Positions 1-9,241 of a DNA stretch of 42,235 bases are shown piece by piece; the stretch's first letter is position 1, and each line of letters begins with the position of its first letter. The notes below the pieces were generated by a model. The model saw only the letters and a program-made list of their open reading frames with translations. It was not told the origin of the DNA and made no database searches. The DNA is from an uncultured Planctomycetota bacterium. GTDB taxonomy: Bacteria > Planctomycetota > UBA1135 > GCA-002686595. The translations under genes and the position numbers were made by a program. The stretch spans positions 1-42,235 of the forward strand of contig CAIYPP010000082.1 in NCBI GenBank assembly GCA_903928115.1, in the 5' to 3' direction.

Positions 1-8
1 CAGCCAGC

Positions 9-91
9 GCAGCGCCTGCGGCGCTGCTCGGGGGATCCCCTATCGGAGAGCCCACCGGGCTCTCCGATTTCGTTTCGGCGACGCCGAAACG
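9..91. repeat. cluster of short perfect inverted repeats
   Basis: Three perfect hairpins follow each other with almost no spacing. The first has 8-bp arms GCAGCGCC/GGCGCTGC around a 3-nt loop (9-27). The second has 12-bp arms ATCGGAGAGCCC/GGGCTCTCCGAT around ACC (42-68). The third has 10-bp arms CGTTTCGGCG/CGCCGAAACG around one base (71-91). A palindrome GGGGATCCCC sits between the first two (31-40). No convincing coding frame covers them. They could be the 3' end of a structured RNA or transcript that begins left of the window, or a bidirectional terminator cluster. I cannot assign an RNA family. Confidence 0.6.
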
Positions 92-123
92 AACCGGGGC
101 TTACCTCTGAACGATCGCGAAAC

Positions 124-188
124 CACCGGCGCGAGCCGGTGAGCGAACCACGGCGGGCGGTCCGACATGGGCCGCCCGCGGTGTTTTT
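124..188 (+). terminator. hairpin plus probable rho-independent terminator
   Basis: A perfect 7-bp hairpin CACCGGC-GCGA-GCCGGTG (124-141) is followed by a long GC-rich stem. Its left arm is CACGGCGGGCGG and its right arm CCGCCCGCGGTG, with one mismatch (about 149-183). The run GTTTTT follows immediately (182-187). This is the classic layout of an intrinsic terminator reading rightward. It would end a transcript entering from the left edge, probably including the inverted repeats at 9-91. Confidence 0.55.
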
Positions 189-283
189 CGAGCGGTACTT
201 TGAGTGACCGAGACCGCTGAGTTCGGAGGCGTTGTTGCGACGAGTTGTTGCTGGGATCGCGGAGGAGAGCGCAGACTGCCTGC

Positions 284-664
284 ATGAGGACGCGCCTCAG
301 GAGTCTGTGGTTCGTAGTCGTCGCGGGATGTGCGGCCGTACCTTCTCGCGAGGTGTCCGAGCCGAGTCCGCTCCGGGGAGCTGCGCTGGAGTGGGCGCGT
401 GCGGCGCTGGAGCGGTGCCGCGTCATCGATGAGGACGGAGACGTCAGCGCGGGCGACGGTGAGCGCGTGCCCTACTCGCGGTATTGCTTGATCGGGTCCG
501 AGTTCGGCGCGGATCGTGGGACGGCGTTCGCCAACTTTGCGGAAGGGCTGCTAGCGCGGGGATGCGAGTACCGAGTCCTCGAACAGGGCGCCGCGGGGCA
601 CATCACAAAGCTACTCGTTGTCGTGGACGAGGAGCGCGTGGTGTTCAGCTATCTGCGCTGGTGA
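284..664 (+). CDS. small predicted lipoprotein of unknown function
   Basis: The product is 126 residues. The N-terminus MRTRLRSLWFVVVAGC has basic residues, a short hydrophobic stretch and a lipobox-like VAGC, so it is probably a lipoprotein anchored by the cysteine at about residue 16. The start at 284 was chosen over an in-frame ATG at 245 because it gives this signal peptide directly. A purine-rich GGAGGAG lies about 17 nt upstream, a poor spacing. The mature part is charged with no recognisable domain and ends in a hydrophobic strand-like segment (LLVVVDEERVVFSYLRW). The gene stands alone, 270 bp before the next one. No function is assigned. Confidence 0.6.
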   Translation: MRTRLRSLWFVVVAGCAAVPSREVSEPSPLRGAALEWARAALERCRVIDEDGDVSAGDGERVPYSRYCLIGSEFGADRGTAFANFAEGLLARGCEYRVLEQGAAGHITKLLVVVDEERVVFSYLRW

Positions 665-934
665 ACCGCGCCCCATCAGGGCTTGAGCGTTTCAACATAG
701 AAACCGTTCGCCGATGCAGCGGATGGGAGCGGAAGAGACATTGCTGATATCGAAAGAGGCTCGACTTGGCCCGAACGCGGCTGTCGCAGCGCAGGGCGCC
801 TCGGAAGAAAATGACTCTTGTTTCAGTTTTGAAACCATCGGTGCGGCGGCTCGGACGCCGTACGCGGGGTCGCGGAGCGGAGTGGCCGACGGGTTCGGGA
901 GCCCAGTCCCACCACGCCAGCCAAGGAGGCCACC

Positions 935-2575
935 ATGGCCCAGCCGTTCCGCGCCGCAGCGCTCGTGCTCTCGACCGTCCTCGCAGGGGCCCACGTCCCC
1001 ATCGCGCAAGCTCAATGTGTCGGACCGGGTCCCGGCGGGCCGATCCCCGCGACGGTCGGAGGCGGCGGGTTCTGGCCACTCGTGATGCCGGAGTTCCCGG
1101 CGCAATCCGGGCAGTGGATCGAAGTCCCCGCGGGAGTCACGAACATCACCCACGTCTCGATCCAGGGGCTGTTCCACGCGGCGATCGGCGACGTGCAGGT
1201 CGTCCTCCAGAGCCCCGCGGGGATCACCTACAACCTGTTCCAGCCCTTCGGAAACGCCGGCGCGGAGTCCTGCCGCGACGACTTCACGGGCACGCTCGAC
1301 ATCGTCGACGCGCAGCGCTTCGATCCGTGCGGGACGGGGCTCGGCGTTCCGGGCATCGTCTGCGGCTTCGGCCCGTTCCTCGGCGCGCGCGCGCAGTCCT
1401 TCGGCGCGTGGCCGGACGGTGCGAACGGGATCTTCAACGTGCGTCTCGAGGAGATCCCGATCGAAACGGGCTTCTGGACGCTCTCGATCTACGACTGGGA
1501 GCCTTGGAGCGACAACGGCACCTTCGGGAGTTGGGAGCTGTGCTTCGGCGGCCCGAGTGCGCCGACACCGGGCTACGCGCCATTCCAAGTGGTGTCCGCG
1601 GGCAACGGTCAAGCCTTCCCGGGCACGGGAGCCGATGGAATGTGGCCCTCGCGCATGCCGGCCGGAGCGTTGGTGTCCAGCGCGCTGGTGCAGGTTCCGC
1701 CAGGCGCGTCGCGCTTGCGCGCGGTGCGCGTCGACAGCCTGAATCACGACGCCGCTTCGCAGTGCCAGCTCGTGCTCACCGTCCCAACGGGGGAACGCAT
1801 CAACCTCTTTCAGAGCTTCGAGACCGCGAGCCTCGCCGGCGGCACGAACCGCTTCGCCGGCAGCTACACCTTCGTCGATCCGCTCTCGGGACGCGACGAG
1901 TGCGGCAACTTGGGCTGGCTCTTCGGCACGATCAACTTTGGCTACGAGCTGCCCGGCACGTACCAACAGCGCTTCGGAGCGTGGCCCCAAGGTGCCTGCG
2001 GAATCAGCAATCGACCGCTGTCGAGCCTGCCCGCGGTCTCCGGCGTGTACACGCTCACGGTGTACGACTGGAACCATGCGCAGGATGGCGGGAGCTTCGC
2101 GTCGTGGAGCCTGTGCTTCGACGACGTCGCGGGACCGACGACGTACTGTCCGCAGCCGACGGCGGGCTCCTCGCACGGCTGCGTCGGTCAGATCTCCGCG
2201 AGCGGCCAGCCCAACGCCGATCACACGAGCAGCTGCGTGATCACGGTCAGCGCGGTCGAGGGCGCGCGCGCCGGGATGCTGTTCTACGGAGTGAGCGGCC
2301 GCGTCGGCCAGCCGTGGTGCAGCGGTGCGCCGAGCTACTTGTGCGTGCGGCAGCCGCTGTGTCGCGTGATGCAAGCGAGCACGGGCGGAACGGCGGGGAC
2401 ATGCGGCGGCTCGATGGTTCTCGACTGGAATGCACGCATCGCCTCTTGGGGCGGAGCGCTCGGCACGCCGTTCGAAGCTGGCGACATCGTGCACGTGCAA
2501 GGCTGGTTCCGAGATCCGCCGGCGTGCAAGAAGTCGGGACTCACGGACGCCATCGAGCTCACCTACACACCGTAG
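935..2575 (+). CDS. secreted protein with two P-domain-like repeats and shared C-terminal domain
   Basis: The 546-residue product starts with a Sec signal peptide (about residues 1-26, ending AQA). Two homologous beta-rich repeats follow, about residues 45-205 and 235-397. Each ends in the pattern W/Y-T-L-(S/T)-(I/V)-YDW ... G-(S/T)-F-(G/A)-SW-(E/S)-LCF, which resembles the proprotein-convertase P (Homo B) domain. From about residue 403 to the end is a cysteine-containing domain opening TYC and closing with GWFRDP ... LTDAIELTYTP. A related segment ends three other secreted proteins here (21220, 25120, 27050). A strong Shine-Dalgarno AAGGAGG (923-929), 5 nt before the ATG, fixes the start. 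No catalytic domain is visible, so it is probably a structural or adhesive extracellular protein. It converges on hrpB with a 12-bp gap. Confidence 0.75.
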   Translation: MAQPFRAAALVLSTVLAGAHVPIAQAQCVGPGPGGPIPATVGGGGFWPLVMPEFPAQSGQWIEVPAGVTNITHVSIQGLFHAAIGDVQVVLQSPAGITYNLFQPFGNAGAESCRDDFTGTLDIVDAQRFDPCGTGLGVPGIVCGFGPFLGARAQSFGAWPDGANGIFNVRLEEIPIETGFWTLSIYDWEPWSDNGTFGSWELCFGGPSAPTPGYAPFQVVSAGNGQAFPGTGADGMWPSRMPAGALVSSALVQVPPGASRLRAVRVDSLNHDAASQCQLVLTVPTGERINLFQSFETASLAGGTNRFAGSYTFVDPLSGRDECGNLGWLFGTINFGYELPGTYQQRFGAWPQGACGISNRPLSSLPAVSGVYTLTVYDWNHAQDGGSFASWSLCFDDVAGPTTYCPQPTAGSSHGCVGQISASGQPNADHTSSCVITVSAVEGARAGMLFYGVSGRVGQPWCSGAPSYLCVRQPLCRVMQASTGGTAGTCGGSMVLDWNARIASWGGALGTPFEAGDIVHVQGWFRDPPACKKSGLTDAIELTYTP

Positions 2576-2587
2576 ACACGACGCCGC

Positions 2588-5116
2588 TCACGTGTTGCGA
2601 CGCTTCGGGCGCCGCTCCGCGGGCGCGTTCCACGGATCGTCGGGCCACGAGTGCCGCGGATAGCGTCTGCGCAGCTCGGCGGCGACGAGCGGGTAGGTGT
2701 TGTCCCAAAAGCTCCGCAGATCCTCGGTGATCTGCTGCGGTCGATGGTTGGGCGCGAGCAGGTGCATGAGCACGCCGACGCGACCCGCGGCCACGCGCGG
2801 AGTCTCGGCGAGACCGAAGAGCTCTTGGATGCGCGCGGCGAGAACAGGCGCCTTGCCGGGCTCATACACGAGCAGGATCTCGCTGCCCGATGGCACCTTG
2901 AGTCGCTCCGGCGCTTCGCGCTCGAGGATGCTGAGCAGTCGCGGCTCGAAGCGAGCGCGGACGTAGTCGAGCCAAGGCGCGCGCCGCAACTCCTCGAAGC
3001 TGCGGCGTCCCTCGCAGAGGTCCGGTAGGAGCTCACGCAGCGCGTCGAGGGAGAGGTCCGGGAGCGCGAGCTCCGGCATCCACGCGCGCAGACACTGCAC
3101 ACGTCGGACAAAGCCCCACAGCGCGTCGTCTTGCGCGGGAAGGACGCGCTCGAGGCGCGAGGAAGCCGCCTCCGAAAGCGCGCGCGCGGCTTCCGAGGTA
3201 TCCGGCGCGCCCGCGAGCACTTCTTCGAGCACAAGGTCGTCGAAGACCGTGCGCTTCATGGCGACGACGCGCTCGCGTTCTTCGTCGAAGACACCGTCCG
3301 TCGACGTGCGCATGCGCGCCGGATCGAGCCATGCGGGGTCCACGGCAGAAGCGATTCGAACGAGAGCTTCCGCGCGCTCGCCGCGGGCGCCCGCGTCGAG
3401 ATCGAGACACAGAAACAGCGGCGCGTCCGCTACCGAGCTCTCTTCCGAGAGCACGACGCCCCGGCCACCCGCCATCACACCCCGACGCCCCTTGGGCTCG
3501 CGACGGCGCGCGAGACGGTCGGGAAATGCGGCGAGCAACGCGCGAGCGAGCGACTTCGAGCCGCTGCGCGCGTCGTGCGCCTCGACGAGCCGCGCGAGCT
3601 GGTCGCGCGCGCGCAGCACGAAGTGAGCGCCGCCCCGGTCGAGCTCGCCGAGTTCGCTCGACATCGCGCCGCTCTCCTCGAAGGCTTCGAGCGCCTGCAC
3701 ACGGTCGAAGAGGTCCGAGTCGCCGACGTGGCTTGCGCTGCGGCGACCGCGACCGCGCAGAAAGGGATCGCGTTCGGAGAGCAGCGCGGCGGCGAGCGCA
3801 GCGCGCGAGGTGCAGCCCTGCTCGACGGCTTCGAGCATCAGCCGCGCGAGCCTCGGATGCACGGGGATCGCGGACATGCGCTGTCCGACTTGAGTGAGGC
3901 CGCTCTCCCCGAGCGCGCCGAGGCGACGCAGGAGCGAGGTCGCGCGCTCGAGTGCGGCCGCTTGCGGTGCTTCGAACCAGCAAAACTGCGTCAGATCGCG
4001 CTCACCCCAAGCGAGCAGCTCCAGCGCAGCTCCCGCGAGGTCGACGCGACGAATCTCGGGATCGTCCTCGGCCGCGAGCGAGCGCTGTTCGCCTTCACTC
4101 CACAGACGCAAGCACACGCCCGGCGCCGTGCGCCCCGCGCGACCGGCGCGCTGGTCCGCGGACGCGCGCGAGATGCGTTCGAGCACGAGCCGGTCGAGGC
4201 CGACCGATGGATCGAAGCGCATGACCCGCGCGAGTCCGCTGTCGACGACCGCGGTCACGCCATCGATCGTCACCGAGGTCTGCGCGACGTTGGTGGCGAG
4301 GATAATCTTGCGTGCGCCGCGGCGCTGCAGAACCGCGTCTTGCTGGTCCGGCGGCAGATCGCCGTAGAGCTCGTGCAGCTCCGCGCCACGGCGGACCGCA
4401 ATGTCGCGCAGCTCGTCGCGCGTGCGGCGGATCTCTCCGACGCCAGGGAAGAACGCGAGCACGTCGCCGCGCGTCGCTTCGAGCGCGCGCGCGACACCTG
4501 CCGCCATCTGTCGCTGCAGCGGAACGCGCTCGTCGTAGCCGAGGTACTGGACGTCCACGGGGAACAGGCGACCTTCGCTCTCGACGAGCGGGGCGTCGCC
4601 GAGGAACTTCACGAGGGCGTCGGGGACGAGCGTGGCAGACATCGCGACGAGCCGCAGATCGTCGCGCGCTTCGCGCTGGAGCTTGCGGGCCATTGCCAGG
4701 GACAGATCCGTGTCGAGGCTGCGCTCGTGGATCTCATCGAACACGATGCAGCCGACGTCTTCGAGGAACGGATCGTCTTGGAGGCGCCGCACCAAGATGC
4801 CCTCGGTGACGACGAGGATCTTCGTCGCGCGAGTTGCGCGGCGATCGAAGCGCACGTTCCAGCCGACCTCACCGCCGAGCTCGACGTCGCGCTCGAAGGC
4901 GATGCGGCGCGCGGCTGCGCGTGCGGCGAGGCGGCGCGGCTCCAACATCACGATCTGCTTGCCACCGCTGAGGCCCGCATCGAGGATCGCGCCGGGCACG
5001 CGGGTCGTCTTGCCGGCGCCCGTCGGCGCACGCAAGACCACGTTCCGCGAGCTGCGCAACGCCGCGCAGAGCTGCGGCAAGACGGCGTCGATCGGGAGCG
5101 CACTCGGAGCGGGCAT
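2588..5116 (-). CDS. hrpB: ATP-dependent helicase HrpB (DEAH-box family)
   Basis: At 842 residues this matches the usual HrpB length. Helicase motif I is APTGAGKTTR with GAGKT at residues 33-37. The DEAH-type motif II reads DEIH at 127-130 within VFDEIHERSLDTDL, and motif III is SAT at 160-162. Motif VI, QRAGRAGRTAPG, lies in the second RecA domain. The remaining C-terminal half carries the HrpB-specific region, including the late PNHRPQQITEDLRSFW and YPRHSWPDDPW segments typical of the family. HrpB is a widespread bacterial superfamily 2 helicase whose exact RNA or DNA substrate is poorly defined. The gene is monocistronic and divergent from the glycosyltransferase at 5214, with 97 bp between the starts. 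Confidence 0.93.
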   Translation of the reverse strand: MPAPSALPIDAVLPQLCAALRSSRNVVLRAPTGAGKTTRVPGAILDAGLSGGKQIVMLEPRRLAARAAARRIAFERDVELGGEVGWNVRFDRRATRATKILVVTEGILVRRLQDDPFLEDVGCIVFDEIHERSLDTDLSLAMARKLQREARDDLRLVAMSATLVPDALVKFLGDAPLVESEGRLFPVDVQYLGYDERVPLQRQMAAGVARALEATRGDVLAFFPGVGEIRRTRDELRDIAVRRGAELHELYGDLPPDQQDAVLQRRGARKIILATNVAQTSVTIDGVTAVVDSGLARVMRFDPSVGLDRLVLERISRASADQRAGRAGRTAPGVCLRLWSEGEQRSLAAEDDPEIRRVDLAGAALELLAWGERDLTQFCWFEAPQAAALERATSLLRRLGALGESGLTQVGQRMSAIPVHPRLARLMLEAVEQGCTSRAALAAALLSERDPFLRGRGRRSASHVGDSDLFDRVQALEAFEESGAMSSELGELDRGGAHFVLRARDQLARLVEAHDARSGSKSLARALLAAFPDRLARRREPKGRRGVMAGGRGVVLSEESSVADAPLFLCLDLDAGARGERAEALVRIASAVDPAWLDPARMRTSTDGVFDEERERVVAMKRTVFDDLVLEEVLAGAPDTSEAARALSEAASSRLERVLPAQDDALWGFVRRVQCLRAWMPELALPDLSLDALRELLPDLCEGRRSFEELRRAPWLDYVRARFEPRLLSILEREAPERLKVPSGSEILLVYEPGKAPVLAARIQELFGLAETPRVAAGRVGVLMHLLAPNHRPQQITEDLRSFWDNTYPLVAAELRRRYPRHSWPDDPWNAPAERRPKRRNT

Positions 5117-5213
5117 GGAGGCCGCATCTTCGCGCGTCCGCTGCGATCCTCAAGCGAAACATGGGGCACAGCGCGTCGCACGCGGGCCGCGCGTCGTGTA
5201 GGTTCTGCGAATC

Positions 5214-6884
5214 GTGCTGCTCCGAACGGCGTCCTGGTTGTTGGTCGTGTTGATCGCGCTCGCGGCCTTGCTGCGGCTGCGCGGGCTCGATCGCGAGCTC
5301 CCCTACGCGCCGGAGCCGGACTCGCACCTCGTTCTGCAGGTCGAGCTGCTGCGCGAGGGCCGCGCGCCCGACCTCAAGCAATCGGAGAAGGGCTACTACG
5401 CCTATCCTCTCCCGCTCGCTCACGTGCTGTCGCACCTCCCCGAGGTCCACGCGCCGAAAGACGCACCGCTCGCAGAGCATCTGGAGGCGGCGAGTGCTGA
5501 CGCGATCCGCGGACGATGGGCGGCGGCGCTGCTCTCACTCGCGCTGATTCCGGCGACGTGGCTGCTCGCACGCAGGTTCACGACGCCGCTGGGCGCGCTC
5601 CTCGCGACGTTTTTCACGGCGACTTCGCTCCTGCACCTCGAGTTCAGCCAACAGGCGCGTCACCATGCCCCCCACGCGAGCTTCGCAGTGCTGGCAGTGC
5701 TCGCGGCGCTGCAGCTTCGAGAGCATGCGAGCTGGGGCCGATACCTCGCGGCATCGGCGCTCGCCCTGCTCGCGCTCGGAATGCTTCACAGCGGGTGGTT
5801 CGTGCTGCTGCCGATCGTCGCGGCGCACTTCCTGCGCGAGCGTGACGAGCGGCGCGCCTCGAGCTGGGCGATCGCACTGCCGATCGCCGCGTGCCTCTTC
5901 GCTTGGTTCGCGCTGTACCCGCGCGAGAGCGAAGACATGAACCCAGAAGCATCCTGGGCCACCGGGGGGCACACATTCCACCTGCGCGACCTCGACGTGG
6001 GCGGCTTCGCGACCGGGGCGCGGCTCCTGTGGGACTACGACCCCGGCCTGTCGGTAGCAGCTGCGTTCGGAGCCGCGTTCCTGCTCCTCGGTGGCACTCG
6101 AATCTGGCGCGAGCTCGATGGAGCACGGCGGCGTGAGCTCGTCGTCGCGCTGAGCTACGCGTTGCCGTATGGCCTGGCCCTCGGCGTCTACACGCAGACC
6201 GTCGATCGCATGCTGTTGCCGCTCGTGCCTTTCCTCGCGGTGCTCGGCGGCATCGGCGTGGTCACGCTCGCAGGCAAGCTGCCCGCAGTCGCACGCATCG
6301 GCGTCGTCGCAGCTGCGCTCGTGACGCCGAGCTTGGGTGCGCTCCGCTACGCCAGCGTGCGCGATGCTGACGACACCTACGAACAGGCCGCGGAATGGCT
6401 CGAGGCGAACGCTCAAGGACGCGTGCTCTTCGGGACGCGCTTCACGTTGCCACTCGCGAGCGATACCGCGGCGTTGGAACTCGCGCGCAGCGATCACGCG
6501 AGCCGACAACGGCGCTGGGTGCGCTATCAGCTGGAGCACGGGCCGCTTCCGCAAGCGCGCGACTTCGCGCTCGTGCCCGGAAAGCTGCTCGCAGGCGCCG
6601 AACCCGAGAAGGCCAAGGCGCGGCTGGAAGCGTTCCTCTTGGAACAGAAGCCCGAGTGGATTGCCATCGAGGTGACGAAGTTCATCCGGGCGAATCCGAT
6701 GCTGTTGCACCTCCGCGATTGGTCGATTTCTCATGGAACGCTCGAGTGGACGTGGCGCGGCGAGCCCGCGGAGCGCGACATGGAGCCGTCGCTCGACTAT
6801 CAGGACATGCCGCACCTCTTCTGGCGGCTCCTCTACGCGGACGCGTTCGGTCCCACGATCGAGCTCTACCGCATCTCGCGCTGA
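5214..6884 (+). CDS. membrane glycosyltransferase, GT39/PMT-like
   Basis: The 556-residue product has an N-terminal transmembrane helix, a lumenal-type loop with acidic residues (YAPEPDSHLVLQVELL) and roughly nine further hydrophobic segments. A soluble C-terminal part starts near residue 380. This is the arrangement of dolichyl-phosphate-mannose-protein mannosyltransferase / ArnT-like (GT-C) enzymes, which move a sugar from a polyprenyl-phosphate donor to a lipid or protein on the outer face of the membrane. The GTG start lacks a Shine-Dalgarno. TAGGTT (5199-5204), 9 nt upstream, may be a -10 element giving a near-leaderless mRNA. A paralogue lies at 30504. Donor and acceptor cannot be told from sequence. 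The NHL-repeat gene begins 12 bp downstream and may be cotranscribed. Confidence 0.75.
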   Translation: MLLRTASWLLVVLIALAALLRLRGLDRELPYAPEPDSHLVLQVELLREGRAPDLKQSEKGYYAYPLPLAHVLSHLPEVHAPKDAPLAEHLEAASADAIRGRWAAALLSLALIPATWLLARRFTTPLGALLATFFTATSLLHLEFSQQARHHAPHASFAVLAVLAALQLREHASWGRYLAASALALLALGMLHSGWFVLLPIVAAHFLRERDERRASSWAIALPIAACLFAWFALYPRESEDMNPEASWATGGHTFHLRDLDVGGFATGARLLWDYDPGLSVAAAFGAAFLLLGGTRIWRELDGARRRELVVALSYALPYGLALGVYTQTVDRMLLPLVPFLAVLGGIGVVTLAGKLPAVARIGVVAAALVTPSLGALRYASVRDADDTYEQAAEWLEANAQGRVLFGTRFTLPLASDTAALELARSDHASRQRRWVRYQLEHGPLPQARDFALVPGKLLAGAEPEKAKARLEAFLLEQKPEWIAIEVTKFIRANPMLLHLRDWSISHGTLEWTWRGEPAERDMEPSLDYQDMPHLFWRLLYADAFGPTIELYRISR

Positions 6885-6896
6885 ACGCGCACAATC

Positions 6897-8771
6897 GTGG
6901 CGATGTCTGTGCTCGCCGTCGTCGCTGCCGCCCTGCTTGCGCAGGAGAACGAAGAGGCCTCCGCGCCGGCGCGCACCGGCATGTATGCGGAGACAACTGC
7001 CGCCGCGCACGCCGTGACGGGCGTCGCCCTCGACGATCGCGGAGGACTTTGGACGTGCGAGAGCGACGCGAGACGTCTCGTGCGGCACGTCGCTGGAGTG
7101 CGAGAGCGTGTCGTCGATCTGCCCGATGCCGCGCTGCTCTCCGATGTCGCGGTGGATGGCGACACGATCTTCGCGACGTGTATCGACGGTGTTCTGGAAG
7201 TCGCGAGCGACGGGCGTGTGCTCCGCAAGCTGGGGTCATGGGGACACGGCGCGGGGCAAGTGCGCCGCCCCGCCGGAATCGCGGTCACCCACGACTTCGT
7301 CTTCGTGGCGGACACCGGCAACGACCGCGTCGTTCGTTTTTCACGCTCCGCTGGTGACTCCGCCGCATTCGGTGCGCACGGCCACGGCGCAGGCGAGCTT
7401 CTCCGTCCGGGAGACGTCGCCGTGGACGCGGCCGGCTGCGTCTACGTGAGCGACACCGGGAATCACCGTGTGGTCAAGCTGGACCGCGACTTGCGCTGGC
7501 TGAAGACCTGGGGCGACTTCGGCCCACATCCGGGGTTTTTCTCGCAGCCGGAAGGCCTCGCGTGGGACGACGGCACGCTCTACGTCGTCGACTCCGACAA
7601 CCACCGCGTGCAGACGTTCGACGCCGACGGTACGCGACTGCACGAGTGGGGCCTGCACGCCTTGCTGCCGCGCGAGGGCGCAGGAAAGCTGCACTATCCG
7701 CACTCGATCGCGGTGCGCGACGGTCGCGCCGCGGTGAGTGAACCTGTCGAGAATCGCGTGCAGTGGTTCCGTCCCACGCAGCCGGGTGAAGAGATCCCTG
7801 CGCCCATGCAGTTCGAGCGCGTCGTGTCCGCGCACTTCGGCGGTCATCTCTCCGTAGCGGGCGAGATCGCTGCGCTGTGCGAGCCGACGGCGCCGAGCTT
7901 CGTGCTGTACGACATCGAGCACTCGCTTGCGAAGTGGGAGCCTGTGCTCGTCGGAAGGACCAGCGACTGGGGACGGCGCGCGGGGCAGATGCTGGCACCC
8001 GTCGACATCGAGGTGAACTGGGAGCGGCGGTGCGTGCTCGTCGCCGATGCAGATGCGCGACGCATCTCCCTGTGGAGCTTCGACCACGACGAAACGAAGC
8101 CTCTGGAGTTCGACTTCTTCAAGGCGCGCCTCGTGCGCTCGCTCGACTTCGCTTCGCTCCACGCGCTCGATGCGGAGGTCGCGCAGGAGCCGATTCGCCC
8201 GGATGCGATCGAGCTCGGCCCGCAAGGCCAGTGGCTCGTGCTCGACACGCTGCAGCGCTCACTGTTCGTCGCGAGCGCCGACCTGCGGAAGGTCACGCGC
8301 GTACCTGCTGCGGAGGACGCGCTCGGAGCTCACCCCGTCGATGTGGCGTGGAGCGAGTGGATGCAGGAATCGGCGTGGGTCGTCGACGATGTCGCGCGCG
8401 AGCTGCGCGAAGTGAAGCTCGACGGCCGCGCGGGCGCTTCGACACACGCCGCAGGGTCGGTCGGCTCGAGGCCCAGCGCCATCGCAGCGGGAAGAGATCG
8501 CAGTTTGTGGATCACCGACTCGGGCGACGCCGTCGTCCGACGCTTCCGCTGTCCGCAGGCTGGCTTTCCAGTGCTCGAAGCGAGCTGGGGGCGCCCGGGC
8601 ATCGGCGCGCTGGAGTTCCAGAGACCACGCGGACTCGATGTCGACGAACGAGGCCGCGTCTGGGTGGTCGACTGGGGCAATCACCGCGTGCAGGTGATCT
8701 CCGGAGACGGCGAGTTCATCGTGGCTTTTGGAGCGCGGGCGTTCGTGCGGCCGACGCTAGGTGGCTCGTGA
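6897..8771 (+). CDS. secreted NHL-repeat beta-propeller protein
   Basis: The 624-residue product has a short signal peptide (MSVLAVVAAALLAQ when started at the ATG at 6903; the GTG at 6897 adds two residues). It carries many NHL repeats, seen as VFVADTGNDRVVRF, VYVSDTGNHRVVKL, LYVVDSDNHRVQTF and, near the C-terminus, VWVVDWGNHRVQVI. Such repeats form a six-bladed or larger propeller used for ligand binding. The stop codon overlaps the GTG of the next gene in GTGA, so translational coupling is likely. It is the first gene of a unit with a small YtkA-like lipoprotein and a di-heme peroxidase. That suggests an outer-compartment redox or metal function, but the ligand is unknown. Confidence 0.8.
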   Translation: MAMSVLAVVAAALLAQENEEASAPARTGMYAETTAAAHAVTGVALDDRGGLWTCESDARRLVRHVAGVRERVVDLPDAALLSDVAVDGDTIFATCIDGVLEVASDGRVLRKLGSWGHGAGQVRRPAGIAVTHDFVFVADTGNDRVVRFSRSAGDSAAFGAHGHGAGELLRPGDVAVDAAGCVYVSDTGNHRVVKLDRDLRWLKTWGDFGPHPGFFSQPEGLAWDDGTLYVVDSDNHRVQTFDADGTRLHEWGLHALLPREGAGKLHYPHSIAVRDGRAAVSEPVENRVQWFRPTQPGEEIPAPMQFERVVSAHFGGHLSVAGEIAALCEPTAPSFVLYDIEHSLAKWEPVLVGRTSDWGRRAGQMLAPVDIEVNWERRCVLVADADARRISLWSFDHDETKPLEFDFFKARLVRSLDFASLHALDAEVAQEPIRPDAIELGPQGQWLVLDTLQRSLFVASADLRKVTRVPAAEDALGAHPVDVAWSEWMQESAWVVDDVARELREVKLDGRAGASTHAAGSVGSRPSAIAAGRDRSLWITDSGDAVVRRFRCPQAGFPVLEASWGRPGIGALEFQRPRGLDVDERGRVWVVDWGNHRVQVISGDGEFIVAFGARAFVRPTLGGS

Positions 8772-9241
8772 GAGCCTCGGCCCTGCTGATGCTCGGCGCT
8801 GCGTGGATGAGCTGCCGAACCGTCGAAGCTCCTCTCGCGAAGGAAATCGACGTCGCCACAGCCCCCATCGTCGAGCGTCCGCCCGAAACGTGGCGCACAA
8901 ACACGCGCTTGGTGAGCAACGGTGGCGAGTATGCGCTGTTTGTGACGCCGGATCCGCGGACGTTCCCCGACAACGAAGCGTTCTCCTTCGTGGTCCACAT
9001 CTGTGAGGCGCACGGCAAGGAGCCGCTGGCGTACGACGCTGCGCTCTCCGTGGATGCGGCGATGCCCCAGCACGGTCACGGCATGAATCGCAGGCCCATC
9101 GTGCAGGCGAACGCGGACGGCGGCTTCACCGTCGACGGCATGTACTTCCACATGACGGGGCGCTGGGAGCTCTATCTCGATGTCACGCGCGGGGCTTGGA
9201 CCGAGCGGACGCAGTGCACCGTGGAGCTCGCCGACGAATGA
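8768..9241 (+). CDS. small YtkA-like predicted lipoprotein
   Basis: This 157-residue protein starts at a GTG whose last two bases belong to the stop codon of the NHL gene. The N-terminus is hydrophobic and ends WMSC near residue 16, compatible with a lipoprotein signal although the lipobox is not ideal. The mature domain contains AMPQHGHGMNRRP and DGMYFHMTGRWELYLDV, which match the YtkA/FixH-like beta-sandwich proteins often found near cytochromes and copper proteins. The cluster of His and Met residues could bind a metal (inference). Its own stop overlaps the ATG of the peroxidase gene. The function is not established for the family. Confidence 0.7.
   Translation: MRASALLMLGAAWMSCRTVEAPLAKEIDVATAPIVERPPETWRTNTRLVSNGGEYALFVTPDPRTFPDNEAFSFVVHICEAHGKEPLAYDAALSVDAAMPQHGHGMNRRPIVQANADGGFTVDGMYFHMTGRWELYLDVTRGAWTERTQCTVELADE

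Noticed and set aside
75..115. Resemblance of GAACCGGGGCTTACCTC to the 3' end of RNase P RNA (ACAGAACCCGGCUUA)
   Set aside because: The upstream conserved core expected in RNase P RNA is not visible; the preceding bases form a simple perfect hairpin instead. The similarity is short and imperfect.
692..2500. 602-residue open frame on the minus strand
   Set aside because: It is an Arg/Ala/His-rich antisense shadow of the secreted-protein gene at 935, with no recognisable domain or ribosome binding site. Long spurious frames are common at this GC content.
3131..5500. 789-residue open frame on the plus strand across hrpB
   Set aside because: It lies antisense to an unmistakable helicase gene and its translation is low-complexity Arg/Ala/Glu.
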